DNA of 64,000 nucleotides from Cyclobacterium sp. 1_MG-2023 (GTDB taxonomy: Bacteria > Bacteroidota > Bacteroidia > Cytophagales > Cyclobacteriaceae). The notes beneath the pieces are model-generated. The model was not told the origin of the DNA. It ran no database searches and worked only from the letters and a program-made list of their open reading frames with translations. This document shows positions 18,102 through 27,285 of the stretch, one piece after another. The stretch covers positions 372,001 through 436,000 of the forward strand of contig NZ_JAUOPC010000002.1 in assembly GCF_030546805.1 (NCBI RefSeq). Direction: 5' to 3'. The translations under genes were made by a program, and so were the position numbers. How positions within the stretch are numbered: position 1 is the first letter of the stretch; every line of letters starts with the position of its first letter.

Positions 18102-19232
18102 TCATTTTCCTTCCCAATTGTTTATTGTATCCATTATTGTAGAGATTTCATTATCACGCAATTCAGGGTGAAGGGGGATGCTTAAAATTTTTCGATGAAT
18201 TTTTTCTGTTAGGGGCAATTTCCCAAAATTCATTTTCCGGTAGGCCGGCTGAAGGTGTGGTGGAATAGGGTAGTGGATGGCTGTCTCAATTCCATTCTGA
18301 GATAGATATTGAATCAACCCCTCCCTCTTATCAACCAGTAAAGTAAACAAGTGCCAGGTGTGAGAAAGGACCTGGTTTGGCTCAGTTTTCATAGGTAATG
18401 TCACATGGCGAGGATCAATTCCTTCGAGGTAGGCATCAGCAATCTCAATCCTACGGCGGTTGGACTTGTCTAAATGAGGTAATTTTACATTCAGTACACC
18501 AGCTTGGATTTCGTCCATCTTCGAATGGGTGCCTAAATATTCAAATTTGTACTTTTCCTTACCACCGTAATTGGTGAGGGCTCGAATGATACTTGCCAAT
18601 TCGGGCTCGTTGGTTGTGACGGCTCCGGCATCACCTAAGGCCCCTAAGTTTTTTGCAGGGTAAAAACTATGGGCGGCAACATGTCCCAAAGCACCGGTTT
18701 TAACACCCTTAAATATACAGCCTACTGCTTGGGCATTGTCCTCAATAAGCTTAAGTTGATGCTTGTCTATAAGCTGTTTTATTTCTTCACTATAGGCATT
18801 CCTACCGAAAAGGTGGACCAAAATTAAGGCACGAGATTTTTTTGTGATTTTTTGTTCAAGTGATCTGGAAGAGATATTGAAACTCGTAAGCTCAGGTTCC
18901 ACTGCCACCGGTTTTAGCCCTTGGTTGGAAATTGCCAAAAATGTGGCAAAGAAAGTATTGGCAGGAACCAGAATTTCATCTCCTTCCTTTAAATGGCCCA
19001 TGATTAGATAAGCCTGGAGGATAAGTTCCAGTGCATTGGTGCCATTCCCTAGACTAATACAATGTTTTGTACCAATATAGCTGGCGAAATTCTTCTCGAA
19101 TTTAGCGGAGATTTCCCCATTGACATACTGACCACTCTGGCTTATTTTTATTAAGGTGTCAGAGAGTTCAGGTTCAAATGCCTTATTAATGGCTTTTAAG
19201 TCTATAAACTTTATTGGAGAATTTTCCTTCAT
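18102..19232 (-). CDS. DegT/DnrJ/EryC1/StrS family PLP aminotransferase
   Basis: A 376-residue PLP enzyme of the sugar-nucleotide aminotransferase family. The internal-aldimine lysine is K194 in S-F-Y-P-A-K-N-L-G. The N-x-T-N-A-L-E pyridoxal phosphate-binding segment is at 63-69, and I-E-D-N-A-Q-A supplies the ring-stacking residues D165 and Q168. The C-terminal H-Y-P-I-P-P-H-L-Q motif is typical of keto-sugar aminotransferases. These act on UDP- or dTDP-4-keto (or 3-keto) sugars for surface glycans. No other nucleotide-sugar gene lies nearby, so its exact substrate cannot be inferred. Confidence 0.9.
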   Translation of the reverse strand: MKENSPIKFIDLKAINKAFEPELSDTLIKISQSGQYVNGEISAKFEKNFASYIGTKHCISLGNGTNALELILQAYLIMGHLKEGDEILVPANTFFATFLAISNQGLKPVAVEPELTSFNISSRSLEQKITKKSRALILVHLFGRNAYSEEIKQLIDKHQLKLIEDNAQAVGCIFKGVKTGALGHVAAHSFYPAKNLGALGDAGAVTTNEPELASIIRALTNYGGKEKYKFEYLGTHSKMDEIQAGVLNVKLPHLDKSNRRRIEIADAYLEGIDPRHVTLPMKTEPNQVLSHTWHLFTLLVDKREGLIQYLSQNGIETAIHYPIPPHLQPAYRKMNFGKLPLTEKIHRKILSIPLHPELRDNEISTIMDTINNWEGK

Positions 19233-19390
19233 TTATATCAATCATGAATTTGGATACGAAAATAATTAACTAGTGAGAATAGATACCATATATTGGAAGA
19301 AACTCAATAAAAAACCACTATTATTATTTCCTTGGGTACTAAGAATGGTCCACTAAAGTAGTTTTCACGTATATTGGAAAAAAGGAGGAT

Positions 19391-20242
19391 ATGATGCGGT
19401 TGTTCATTTACGGTTTTCTTTTGGTTTTGTGTGGATCCTGTTCCTTAAGGGGAATTACAGTTACAGAAAATGTTACCTATATGGAGGATGGTTTCTTGGG
19501 AGAATTACCCGAAAAAAGCTTGAACATATTTCGACCAAAAAAGATTAAGGAAGCCCTTCCTGTCTTGATTTTTATCCATGGGGGTAGCTGGAGATCAGGA
19601 TCCAAAGAGAAATACAGTTTGATTGCCAGAAGGTGGGCCAGAAGAAACATAGTTGCTGTAATTATTGATTACCCCTTGAGCCCGGAATATAAAATTCACA
19701 GTATGGCTAAAGCTTCTGCCAAGGCAGTGAATTGGGTAGAAGAAAATATCGCTGATTTTGGTGGTGATCCAAAGAAAATAGTGGTATCCGGGCATTCTGC
19801 CGGAGGGCACTTGGCGAGCTTGATTTCTATTCGAGAGGAGTACTTTGATAGTCTTGGTGTTGAAAGCCCAATTGCTGCGGCCGTTTTAAATGACGCCGCA
19901 GGCCTTGATATGTACCATTACCTCAAAGAAAAGAACAATGCTCCGGGCACTTCTCATTTAAAAACTTTTACTGACTCACCTAAGGTGTGGAAAGACACAT
20001 CTCCAATCTATTTTCTTCATGAAGACATGCCACCCATGCTTTTCATGATGGGAGGAAAAACCTATGAAAGTATTTTGGTAGGTACGGATAGGTTTATGAA
20101 AGAATACAAGAAATTTGTTCCTGAACCAAATTTCAAAATTCAGAAAAACAAAAGGCATATTCCCATGATGCTTCAAATGATCTACACTCCCGGTAGGGGC
20201 TTTCGATGGGTTACTGATTTTGTCAAAGCTGTAGGTGATTGA
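19391..20242 (+). CDS. Exported alpha/beta-hydrolase (carboxylesterase-like)
   Basis: About 283 residues. An unusually good Shine-Dalgarno (AAGGAGG, 19382-19388) favours the ATG at 19394 over 19391. The N-terminus is hydrophobic and ends in C-G-S-C, so it may be a lipoprotein with a weak lipobox. The oxyanion motif F-I-H-G-G-S-W lies near residue 58 and the nucleophile elbow G-H-S-A-G-G near 137, as in the hormone-sensitive-lipase/BD-FAE group. A late histidine (K-R-H-I-P) could complete the triad. Likely an esterase acting on acylated sugars or small esters. It ends one base before the converging gene. Confidence 0.82.
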   Translation: MMRLFIYGFLLVLCGSCSLRGITVTENVTYMEDGFLGELPEKSLNIFRPKKIKEALPVLIFIHGGSWRSGSKEKYSLIARRWARRNIVAVIIDYPLSPEYKIHSMAKASAKAVNWVEENIADFGGDPKKIVVSGHSAGGHLASLISIREEYFDSLGVESPIAAAVLNDAAGLDMYHYLKEKNNAPGTSHLKTFTDSPKVWKDTSPIYFLHEDMPPMLFMMGGKTYESILVGTDRFMKEYKKFVPEPNFKIQKNKRHIPMMLQMIYTPGRGFRWVTDFVKAVGD

Positions 20243-21910
20243 TTAGGGCAATAGCTGGGAGGAAATCAAGGTTTTTTCAGCTCTATTTATGCCGACAAGG
20301 CCTCCGTTTAATGGATCCAAAGCAATTCCTTGTCCTGTAAAGGGTGCTCTATAATTTTCAATAAAGTTTAAGGTTTTACCCGTTTTAGGCAAAGTTAGAT
20401 AATAAAGTTTTTTTTCATCGTGCCCGGTAACCAAAAAGCCTTCTTTCCAAGGCACACCACCGGAAATGCTCATTTTGCCCATCTCCTCTAGAATTTTTTT
20501 AGGAAATGTCCATTTACCTATTATTTCCCAATCATTATTCATTTTGGCCAGGTAGGTAAGGTGATTGTCCTGACCGTAATAGGCAAAAAGGGCATACCAA
20601 TGTTCCTTGTTTTTAACAACCCAGGTAAGGCTTCCTTCTGACTCTCCCAAATTAATTGTATTTGTCAGGATTAAGTTTTCAGGATCAATTATTCGAATAC
20701 TACTACTATCCGGCCGATTTGGGTAGTTGGAGTGGGCGCAATAGAGAAGGTCATTGTAAAAAAAGCCGCTGTTTAAATGTTTGGTGTTGGGATAATTTTT
20801 GGTCAAGATCAAGTTTCCGGTAGCCCTTTCATATTTACTTATGGTATGGTTGTTAATGGCATAAACAGAATGTTTGGTAGCTGCAGCTGCTTGACGGGCA
20901 TCAGGTGAAGGCCATGCCTGCATTTTTTCCCAAGTTGAAAATTTTATACTGTTATTGGTGAATAAATCAATGCTTGTATTCCTTTCCAATTGATAAGGCG
21001 CTGCCGCCAATATTAGTGTCCCTGAATCTGAAATATTTAAACCCGCAGCAGCTTTAAAATCTACATCTTTGGAAGTAGGAAAAACTTTCGAACTTAATTT
21101 TGTGACTTTTGGTGTAGAGGGTTCTAGCTGTAAGTCAAACAAGTCAGCTACTTGCTTTCCATCCTCCTTTTTGGCAGTGCCAACCATAAACAGGTGCTCG
21201 TTCTTATCGGAAAATAAATTCAAATTTTGGTAGGCCTCCCATAGTGGGTCTGACCATTCTGCAGTAGATAGTTTTTTGACCTCTATGGAGTTTTTTAGCG
21301 TAAAATGTCCTCTCCCTGCATTAAAATCCTGCTTGGGGCAAGAATAAAAGTCCAATACCCGACTGTCCCAATTGGCAACCAAAATCAATATATCACCTCT
21401 AAAAGCAGTAATGCCCACCGCACCGGCTGTTACTCGCTCATAACCCCCTTTTCGTTCTATGGTGTAAAGGGGTTGGTCAAAGGGAGCCGAAGATTCTAAA
21501 TCATAAATTTGAAGGTAAGCTAGGTTTCGCTTCTTATTGTCTTCAATGCCTACCGCTAGGTATTGATCAAAAATTTGGAAGCCACCCGCATGGCGAAGAG
21601 GTGAATGCATTAAGGTGTCAATTGCCATTACCCTGGATGGATCTCCAAGATTTATTTTCACCATATAACTCAGTTCCTCAGAGCTCCCGCTTAGATATAC
21701 TGTATTGTCTTTATACAATTGAATGCCTTGAAGGTGGCCTCCTTTGGCAGCATAAGAAATATTATTTGTTGCTAAAAAGGACAAAGGTTGCTGATTTAAA
21801 TCCTCAAAGGCTTGCCGGAAATCTGCAAGTTCAGGTTGGTCCGCCGTTTTAATAACAAGGGAGGAAAAAATCATAAACCAAGGGAGGAGCAATATATATA
21901 GGTTGATCAT
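20243..21910 (-). CDS. Exported beta-propeller protein (cycloisomerase-like C-terminal half)
   Basis: A 555-residue protein with a short hydrophobic leader (residues 1-20). It appears to have two parts: about residues 30-330, a set of beta-strand repeats without a recognised family, and about 335-555, which resembles the small propeller proteins of Planctomycetota and Bacteroidota that databases label cycloisomerase. Recognisable pieces are Q-A-A-A-A near the second-half start, H-L-N-S-G, Y-C-A-H-S-N-Y-P, E-G-S-L-T-W-V and P-F-T-G-Q-G-I-A. Biochemical function of that group is unproven. The stop codon abuts that of the converging esterase with no spacer. Confidence 0.5.
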   Translation of the reverse strand: MINLYILLLPWFMIFSSLVIKTADQPELADFRQAFEDLNQQPLSFLATNNISYAAKGGHLQGIQLYKDNTVYLSGSSEELSYMVKINLGDPSRVMAIDTLMHSPLRHAGGFQIFDQYLAVGIEDNKKRNLAYLQIYDLESSAPFDQPLYTIERKGGYERVTAGAVGITAFRGDILILVANWDSRVLDFYSCPKQDFNAGRGHFTLKNSIEVKKLSTAEWSDPLWEAYQNLNLFSDKNEHLFMVGTAKKEDGKQVADLFDLQLEPSTPKVTKLSSKVFPTSKDVDFKAAAGLNISDSGTLILAAAPYQLERNTSIDLFTNNSIKFSTWEKMQAWPSPDARQAAAATKHSVYAINNHTISKYERATGNLILTKNYPNTKHLNSGFFYNDLLYCAHSNYPNRPDSSSIRIIDPENLILTNTINLGESEGSLTWVVKNKEHWYALFAYYGQDNHLTYLAKMNNDWEIIGKWTFPKKILEEMGKMSISGGVPWKEGFLVTGHDEKKLYYLTLPKTGKTLNFIENYRAPFTGQGIALDPLNGGLVGINRAEKTLISSQLLP

Positions 21911-22244
21911 TTGGTGATTTATATTTTCCTTGAAAGTAAAGGCTTAGATAGACATTCACAATTAATACGAATAGAACTTTTTGGAAAATAATTTAAGCAA
22001 AAAATTCTAAGATGAATTGCAGATAGGGGCTTGCCAAAAACTGGTTTTAAAGTTCATTTAATCCTATTATAATGTTTGACTAAATCTGATTGAACCTATA
22101 TTTTCTCGGTGCAAGCTGAGCACAGCTTTCCTAATTTTCAAAGTAATATGTTGAAAAAAGAATGTCAATAAGCTGCTAATTTAAAATATGGTTTAAAGTT
22201 TGTGGTATATTCTATAGTTATAAAATTATAAAACCCAAAATCGC
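21911..22244. other. 334-bp divergent intergenic region
   Basis: It holds the promoters of the leftward propeller gene and the rightward flavin reductase. A possible plus-strand promoter is TTTG (22075-22078), 18 bp, TATATTTT (22097-22104), one base short in spacing and lacking the final G. A 6-bp hairpin AAGCTG-agca-CAGCTT (22113-22128) would lie in the leader. Nothing else is seen. Confidence 0.35.
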
Positions 22245-22916
22245 ATGGAAACCTATCAATTAAGTATTCTGGATAAAAATGCAGTAACACATGATACCTA
22301 TGCATTCAAAATTGAAAAGCCGAAAGGCTATACTTTTGTACCCGGACAAGCCACAGAATTGAGTATATTGAAAGAAGGCTGGGAGGATGTTAAGCGCCCT
22401 TTTTCATTTACTAGCCTACCCGGTGATGATTTTTTGGAGTTTACCATTAAAACTTACGATAACCATGAAGGAGTAACCAAAAGGTTAGGAAATGCACAAG
22501 TAGGGGATAAAGTTGAAATAGGAGATGCCTGGGGAGCCATTGCTTATAAAGGTAAAGGTGTGTTCCTAGCAGGAGGTGCTGGGATAACTCCTTTTATTTC
22601 GATAATACGGGATTTGCGTCAAAAAAATGAAATTGGTAACAATCAGCTGATATTTGCAAATAAAACCAACGATGACATCATTCTATTTGAAGAATTGAAG
22701 ACCATTATGGGACATAAGTTCCAGAATATCATTGAGAATCAAAAAGACACGGCCTATGATCGAGGAAGAATTGATAAAGAATATCTGATGGAGAATATCA
22801 ACGATTTCAAGCACCAGCATTTTTACGTTTGTGGGCCTGAGGGATTTATTAAAGCAGTAAATGGAGCATTGAAAGACCTGGGAGCAAATCCCGAGGCTTT
22901 GGTTTTTGAAAAGTAA
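22245..22916 (+). CDS. FAD-binding ferredoxin/flavodoxin reductase-like oxidoreductase
   Basis: A 223-residue protein of the ferredoxin-NADP+ reductase superfamily. An N-terminal FAD barrel holds F-V-P-G-Q-A-T-E and the R-P-F-S-F-T-S flavin motif (about residues 28-62). The C-terminal nucleotide-binding half holds A-G-G-A-G-I-T-P-F-I-S-I (about 107-118) and Y-V-C-G-P-E-G-F (about 196). It lacks an iron-sulfur domain, so it would pass electrons between NAD(P)H and an unidentified protein partner. It stands alone, ending in a bidirectional terminator. Confidence 0.85.
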   Translation: METYQLSILDKNAVTHDTYAFKIEKPKGYTFVPGQATELSILKEGWEDVKRPFSFTSLPGDDFLEFTIKTYDNHEGVTKRLGNAQVGDKVEIGDAWGAIAYKGKGVFLAGGAGITPFISIIRDLRQKNEIGNNQLIFANKTNDDIILFEELKTIMGHKFQNIIENQKDTAYDRGRIDKEYLMENINDFKHQHFYVCGPEGFIKAVNGALKDLGANPEALVFEK

Positions 22917-22931
22917 ATGACTCTAAGCAAA

Positions 22932-22967
22932 AAGGAGATTCCTTTTATTAGGAATCTCCTTTATTTT
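22932..22967. terminator. Bidirectional intrinsic terminator
   Basis: An 11-bp stem AAGGAGATTCC / GGAATCTCCTT (22932-22942 and 22951-22961) with loop TTTTATTA is flanked by A-rich and T-rich tracts. It lies between the convergent flavin reductase (stop 22916) and the DUF302 gene (stop 22967). Confidence 0.88.
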
Positions 22968-23359
22968 TATCTTACTGCTTCAACTGCTATTGCGAGCTTT
23001 TCTTTTACTTCTATTGCAAGGGGTTTGATTTCATCTTTTCCTACCGGAACCATGGCGGCCTCAGGATCGATAGCAGAGACCTCTATTTTGCCATTTTCCA
23101 GTTCCCTTATTGTGACATTACATGGCAACATGGCAGACATATTTGGGTCAATGGTTAACACCTTGTCTGCAAAACCAGGATTACAAGCGCCCAATATTAC
23201 TGTCGGTAAATAATCCTTGTCCAGTTTCTTTTTCATGGTGGCCTGAATATCTATTTCGGTAAGCACACCAAATCCTTGCTCTTTTAAAGCGGCAGTTACC
23301 TTTTCTTTTACTCCGGCAAAGGATTGTGCATCGAGTGTTTTATTTATATAATATTTCAT
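22967..23359 (-). CDS. DUF302 domain protein
   Basis: I place the start at 23359, giving a 130-residue protein that begins M-K-Y-Y-I-N-K-T, the usual N-terminus of the family. An in-frame ATG at 23410 would add 17 unlike residues. DUF302 features visible are F-G-V-L-T-E-I-D near residue 33, L-G-A-C-N-P near 57, and the L-P-C-N-V-T segment near 80. The family is a small alpha/beta fold found in bacteria and archaea, often with redox or sulfur genes; function unknown. It may form a monocistronic unit. Confidence 0.82.
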   Translation of the reverse strand: MKYYINKTLDAQSFAGVKEKVTAALKEQGFGVLTEIDIQATMKKKLDKDYLPTVILGACNPGFADKVLTIDPNMSAMLPCNVTIRELENGKIEVSAIDPEAAMVPVGKDEIKPLAIEVKEKLAIAVEAVR

Positions 23360-23528
23360 AGCTGTTTCATTTATTGGTTCAACTATAAAACTACACATAG
23401 ATCGAGCCAAAGACAGTGACCTTTGTTACAATATGAGGTTTTCGCTGTTATATTGACAAGATTAAAGGTTTAAAATCTTTCTGAAGATTTAAATAATCAT
23501 TGGTCGATAAAAACTTATTTTTCTTCTA

Positions 23529-24182
23529 TCATGTAATCAGAAACATAATCGCTATAAAATGTAAAACCGTCCCGACAAGAACAAAAACATGCCAGATGGC
23601 GTGGGCGTAAAGCATTTTTTTATTGGCATAAAAAATAGTACCTAAAGTATAGGCCAAACCCCCGGCAGCAATCAGGTAAATGATTTCTGTACTTAGGTTG
23701 GCCACCAGTGGCTTTATTAGGAGCAAGGCCATCCATCCCATACATAGGTACAATATGAGGGATAGTTTTTCAAACCTCCCGATAAAGAATATTTTAAAAA
23801 CCAATCCAAATACGGTAATGGTCCATACAATTCCAAAGTATACCCAGCCTAAAGTACCTCCCAATCCGAGCAACAAAAAGGGAGTATAGGTGCCGGAAAT
23901 CAAGAAGTAAATACTTATATGATCAATGCTACGTAGTAGGGGTTTTAATTCCGTAGATTGTATGGCATGATAAAGGGTAGATGAGGTATAAAGCAATAAC
24001 ATGGTGGCACCAAAAATACAGCAACTGACAACATCCAGTGCCGTGCCATTCAAAACAGAAAAAACGACCAAAAGAGATATGGCCACAATACTAAAAAGGA
24101 TACCAATCAGATGAGTGAGTGTATTGGCAAATTCTTCTTTTAGTGTCTGTTTTCTTTCTACCTTTCCGGCCATTGTAGTCAA
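23529..24182 (-). CDS. Hemolysin III/PAQR-family seven-helix membrane protein
   Basis: A 217-residue protein (or 214 from the second Met at 24173) with seven predicted transmembrane helices. PAQR/HlyIII metal-site motifs are present: S-S-T-L-Y-H-A near residue 70 (Ser...His), D-H-I-S-I-Y near 86, and H-A-I-W-H-V-F-V-L-V-G-T-V-L-H-F in the last helices. The family includes eukaryotic adiponectin/progestin receptors with Zn-dependent hydrolase-like sites. In bacteria the role is poorly defined, and the hemolysin name is historical. Confidence 0.88.
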   Translation of the reverse strand: MTTMAGKVERKQTLKEEFANTLTHLIGILFSIVAISLLVVFSVLNGTALDVVSCCIFGATMLLLYTSSTLYHAIQSTELKPLLRSIDHISIYFLISGTYTPFLLLGLGGTLGWVYFGIVWTITVFGLVFKIFFIGRFEKLSLILYLCMGWMALLLIKPLVANLSTEIIYLIAAGGLAYTLGTIFYANKKMLYAHAIWHVFVLVGTVLHFIAIMFLIT

Positions 24183-24280
24183 TTAATAGTACATTCAGTA
24201 AATATCGGGTTTTTGCTCAATATTTCCGGATGGTTTGAAGGTTAATCAGCATTTTATAAAGTAGACATGGAATAAAAAGA

Positions 24281-24310
24281 AAAAGGCCTCGATATGGATC
24301 GTGGCCTTTT
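24281..24310. terminator. Terminator-like stem-loop
   Basis: Arms AAAAGGCC and GGCCTTTT enclose a second 4-bp stem (CGAT/ATCG) with an ATGG loop and one T-T mismatch. It is A/T-flanked on both sides so it could act either way, but it sits upstream of both neighbouring genes and does not follow one. It may block read-through or lie in a 5' leader. Confidence 0.45.
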
Positions 24311-24491
24311 AAAAAATTACAAGGAGTAATAAAAAAATTGTCGCTGTATTACTGATTCAAAAGTAGGCTTTTCCTGAATTATAAAAGCCTTTTGAAGATT
24401 AAGGATTCTTTACTTAATAACGCAGTCTTTAATAATTAAATAACATTTAGCTAAAGGTGAGATGTATAGAATGGTTGTCAGGGTAATTTTG

Positions 24492-24499
24492 TACTTTTG
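24492..24499 (+). promoter_or_regulatory. Candidate -7 element of rimO (TACTTTTG)
   Basis: TACTTTTG fits the Bacteroidota -7 consensus TAnnTTTG and ends 9 bases before the rimO ATG (24509). Transcription would start almost at the start codon, giving a very short leader. No TTTG is found 19-20 bases upstream, so confidence is limited. Confidence 0.4.
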
Positions 24500-24508
24500 C
24501 AGGAAGAT

Positions 24509-25819
24509 ATGAAAGCAAGAACCTTAAAAAAAGATAAAGTCAATATCATCACCATGGGTTGTTCCAAAAACCTCGTGGATTCCGAAGTGCTTTTAAGCCA
24601 ACTGAAAGGAAATGGTATTGACGCCAGGCATGAATCAAATGCTGAGGACAATAATATAGTGATTATCAATACTTGTGGCTTTATTGACAATGCCAAGCAG
24701 GAATCTATCAATACTATTTTAGAGTACGCTACCGCCAAGGATCAAGGTTTGGTGGACAAAGTTTATGTGACAGGCTGCCTTTCTCAGCGGTATAAGGATG
24801 ATTTAGAGGATGAAATTCCTCAGGTGGATGCCTTCTTTGGAACCAGGGAATTACCTGCATTATTGAAGAAATTTAAGGCTGATTATAAGCATGAGTTGGT
24901 AGGAGAGCGGTTGCTAAGCCACGCCTCGCATTATGCCTACATGAAAATTTCTGAAGGTTGTGACAGACCATGTTCTTTTTGTGCCATTCCGCTTATGAGA
25001 GGTGGGCACGTATCTAGGCCAATAGAGGAATTGGTAAAAGAGGCCAAACACAAAGTGGCTGGAGGAACAAAGGAAATACTTTTGATCGCCCAAGATTCTA
25101 CCTATTATGGTTTGGACCTATACAAAAAAAGAAGACTTGCGGCTCTATTGCGAGCCCTTTCGGATGTAGAAGGGTTAGAGTGGATAAGGTTGCATTATGC
25201 TTACCCTACAGGTTTTCCCATGGATGTGTTGGAAGTGATGGCTGAAAGGGACAATATTTGCAATTACCTGGACATCCCTTTGCAACATGGGTCAACTGAT
25301 GTGTTGAAAACGATGAGAAGAGGTACTACTCGTGAAAAGCAGGAGGCTTTGATCAATGAAATCCGGAATAAAATCCCGGACATTGCAATTAGGACCACCC
25401 TTATCACAGGGCATCCCGGAGAAGGGGAAAAGGAGTTTGAAGAGATGGTAGATTTTGTGGAACGCATGCGGTTTGAGCGCTTAGGCGTTTTCACCTATTC
25501 CCATGAGGAAGACACACATGCCTACGGCTTGGAGGACAGCGTGCCTCAGGAAGTCAAACAAGAAAGAGCCAATCGCCTGATGGAGATACAAGAACAAATT
25601 TCTTTTGAACTCAATCAGGAGAAAATAGGGAAGGAATACAAGGTATTAATTGATAAAAAAGAAAATGGTCGTTTTGTAGGGCGTACAGCTTACGACTCTG
25701 TGGAGGTAGACAATGAAGTACTGATAGATGCCAGTAAGTTTTATTGTAGATTGGGTGATTTTGTTAATGTTAAAATTACTGAAGCCACTGAATTTGACCT
25801 TTACGGAGAAGTCATTTAA
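24509..25819 (+). CDS. rimO: Ribosomal protein S12 methylthiotransferase RimO
   Basis: A 436-residue radical-SAM methylthiotransferase that modifies an aspartate of ribosomal protein S12. I use the ATG at 24509; a TTG at 24497 is in frame but overlaps the likely promoter. The N-terminal domain has the three auxiliary-cluster cysteines in T-M-G-C-S-K-N, I-N-T-C-G-F and V-T-G-C-L-S. The radical-SAM core has C-D-R-P-C-S-F-C (C-x3-C-x2-C). The C-terminal TRAM domain follows from about residue 375. The M-G-C-S-K-N and G-H-P-G-E patterns distinguish RimO from MiaB. Cytoplasmic and housekeeping. Confidence 0.95.
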   Translation: MKARTLKKDKVNIITMGCSKNLVDSEVLLSQLKGNGIDARHESNAEDNNIVIINTCGFIDNAKQESINTILEYATAKDQGLVDKVYVTGCLSQRYKDDLEDEIPQVDAFFGTRELPALLKKFKADYKHELVGERLLSHASHYAYMKISEGCDRPCSFCAIPLMRGGHVSRPIEELVKEAKHKVAGGTKEILLIAQDSTYYGLDLYKKRRLAALLRALSDVEGLEWIRLHYAYPTGFPMDVLEVMAERDNICNYLDIPLQHGSTDVLKTMRRGTTREKQEALINEIRNKIPDIAIRTTLITGHPGEGEKEFEEMVDFVERMRFERLGVFTYSHEEDTHAYGLEDSVPQEVKQERANRLMEIQEQISFELNQEKIGKEYKVLIDKKENGRFVGRTAYDSVEVDNEVLIDASKFYCRLGDFVNVKITEATEFDLYGEVI

Positions 25820-25879
25820 GCTATCCTATGGTCTACTTATCAAACCAATATTAAAAGATTAAAAATAGTAGTTTAATTC

Positions 25880-27040
25880 ATGTATTTACAGGAAGTCACC
25901 ACCCCGGCACATCAAAAAGAATTTTTTCAAGTGGCCGTCAGGCTATATAAAAATGAAAAAAATTGGATCCGACCCCTGGATAAAGATATAGAAGATCTTT
26001 TTCACCCGGAAACCAACAAACTGTATAAAAGTGGCGGCAAAGCCATTCGCTGGTTATTGTTAGATGATCAAGGCAACACCATCGGTAGGAATGCCGCCTT
26101 TATCAACCCCAAATGGAAGGAGAAAATCCCAACCGGAGGGATGGGTTTTTTTGAGTGTATCAACGACCAAAAGGCGGCTTTTATGCTATTTGATGTAGCA
26201 AAGGACTGGTTGGAGGCAGAGGGTATGGAGGCCATGGACGGCCCGGTTAATTTTGGAGAAAGAGACAAATGGTGGGGGCTGTTGGTTGATGGTTTTTCTC
26301 CGGCAAACTATAATATGCACTGGAATTTTGCGTATTATAAAGACCTTTTTGAAGCTTACGGTTTTCAAATTTATTTCAAACAATTTACCTATAGTAGAAA
26401 TGTTAGAGGTGTAGTAGTAGACCCTAAAATCAGGGAAAGGTCATTGAAAATACTACAAAACAAGGATTTTGAATTTAGATGTCTAAAAGGGAAAGAGCTT
26501 TGGGAGAAATTTCCTGAATACTTTATGACGGTTTACAACAAGGCCTGGGCTGGGCATTTGGGTAAGACTATTTCTGTAAGAGAAGCCAAATTAATGCTTT
26601 CTAAAATGAAACCCATTATTGATCCAAACCTTATCTTTTTTGGTTTCTATAAAGGAGATCCCATATGTTTTTTTATAAGTATTCCAGAGATCAATCAACT
26701 TTTTAAATACGTGAATGGTAAAATGGACCTTATAGGGAAACTCAAATTTCTTTGGCATAAGACATTTAATCCGCCGAATAAAATGTTAGGTCTAGTATTT
26801 GGCGTAGTTCCGGAATTCCAAGGTAAGGGAGTGGAAAGTGCCATGGCGACGGATTACAGAGACAATGTGGCCGAAAAGAAGCTACCTTATAAAACCATAG
26901 AAATGAATTGGGTGGGAGATTTTAATCCCAAGATGATGCGTGTTTGTGAACAATTGAACGCATCGATCTTTAAGACCCATCATACTTACCGCTATATATT
27001 TGATAGAAGCGTTCCTTTCGAAAAGCATAAAGTGATGTAA
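25880..27040 (+). CDS. GNAT-like acyltransferase-fold protein
   Basis: A 386-residue cytoplasmic protein found widely in Bacteroidota as a hypothetical. The C-terminal third carries a GNAT motif A: G-V-V-P-E-F-Q-G-K-G-V-E-S-A-M near residue 315, where Q-G-K-G would contact acyl-CoA pyrophosphate. The N-terminal region, with W-I-R-P-L-D and a highly conserved M-D-G-P-V-N-F-G-E-R-D-K-W-W-G-L stretch near 120, suggests a first, degenerate GNAT fold. Substrate unknown. It follows rimO by 60 bp on the same strand and ends in a strong terminator, so the two may be co-transcribed. Confidence 0.65.
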   Translation: MYLQEVTTPAHQKEFFQVAVRLYKNEKNWIRPLDKDIEDLFHPETNKLYKSGGKAIRWLLLDDQGNTIGRNAAFINPKWKEKIPTGGMGFFECINDQKAAFMLFDVAKDWLEAEGMEAMDGPVNFGERDKWWGLLVDGFSPANYNMHWNFAYYKDLFEAYGFQIYFKQFTYSRNVRGVVVDPKIRERSLKILQNKDFEFRCLKGKELWEKFPEYFMTVYNKAWAGHLGKTISVREAKLMLSKMKPIIDPNLIFFGFYKGDPICFFISIPEINQLFKYVNGKMDLIGKLKFLWHKTFNPPNKMLGLVFGVVPEFQGKGVESAMATDYRDNVAEKKLPYKTIEMNWVGDFNPKMMRVCEQLNASIFKTHHTYRYIFDRSVPFEKHKVM

Positions 27041-27090
27041 AAATTATCTATTCCCATACCTGAGGGTAAAGGATACACTTATTTTATTAA

Positions 27091-27130
27091 AAAGGGCTGG
27101 AATTTTTAAAACTCACCAGCCCTTTTTTTA
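27091..27130. terminator. Intrinsic terminator (works best on plus strand)
   Basis: A 10-bp stem AAAGGGCTGG / CCAGCCCTTT (27091-27100 and 27115-27124) is followed by seven consecutive T residues. The minus strand has a shorter T run (five), so it may also serve the convergent glycosidase gene. Confidence 0.9.
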
Positions 27131-27285
27131 TAATACTATTTAAATGAATTCAGTTAGATTTTATGATTCAGCTTTATCATTAGGTTCATTTAGGCCTAAT
27201 ATCTTCGACAACCTGTCCAATAATGAGGGGCAGTTATACCGTATTACACGCGAACTCTTAGAGGGGTTGACGCGATTTTTTCGAC

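Larger units (their letters stand above)
24183..24508. other. 326-bp divergent intergenic region with long hairpin
   Basis: It contains a strong stem-loop at 24281-24310 (AAAAGGCC, T mismatch, CGAT, loop ATGG, ATCG, GGCCTTTT) flanked by A/T tracts on both sides. It also holds the likely rimO promoter just before the start codon. No gene is seen. Confidence 0.5.
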
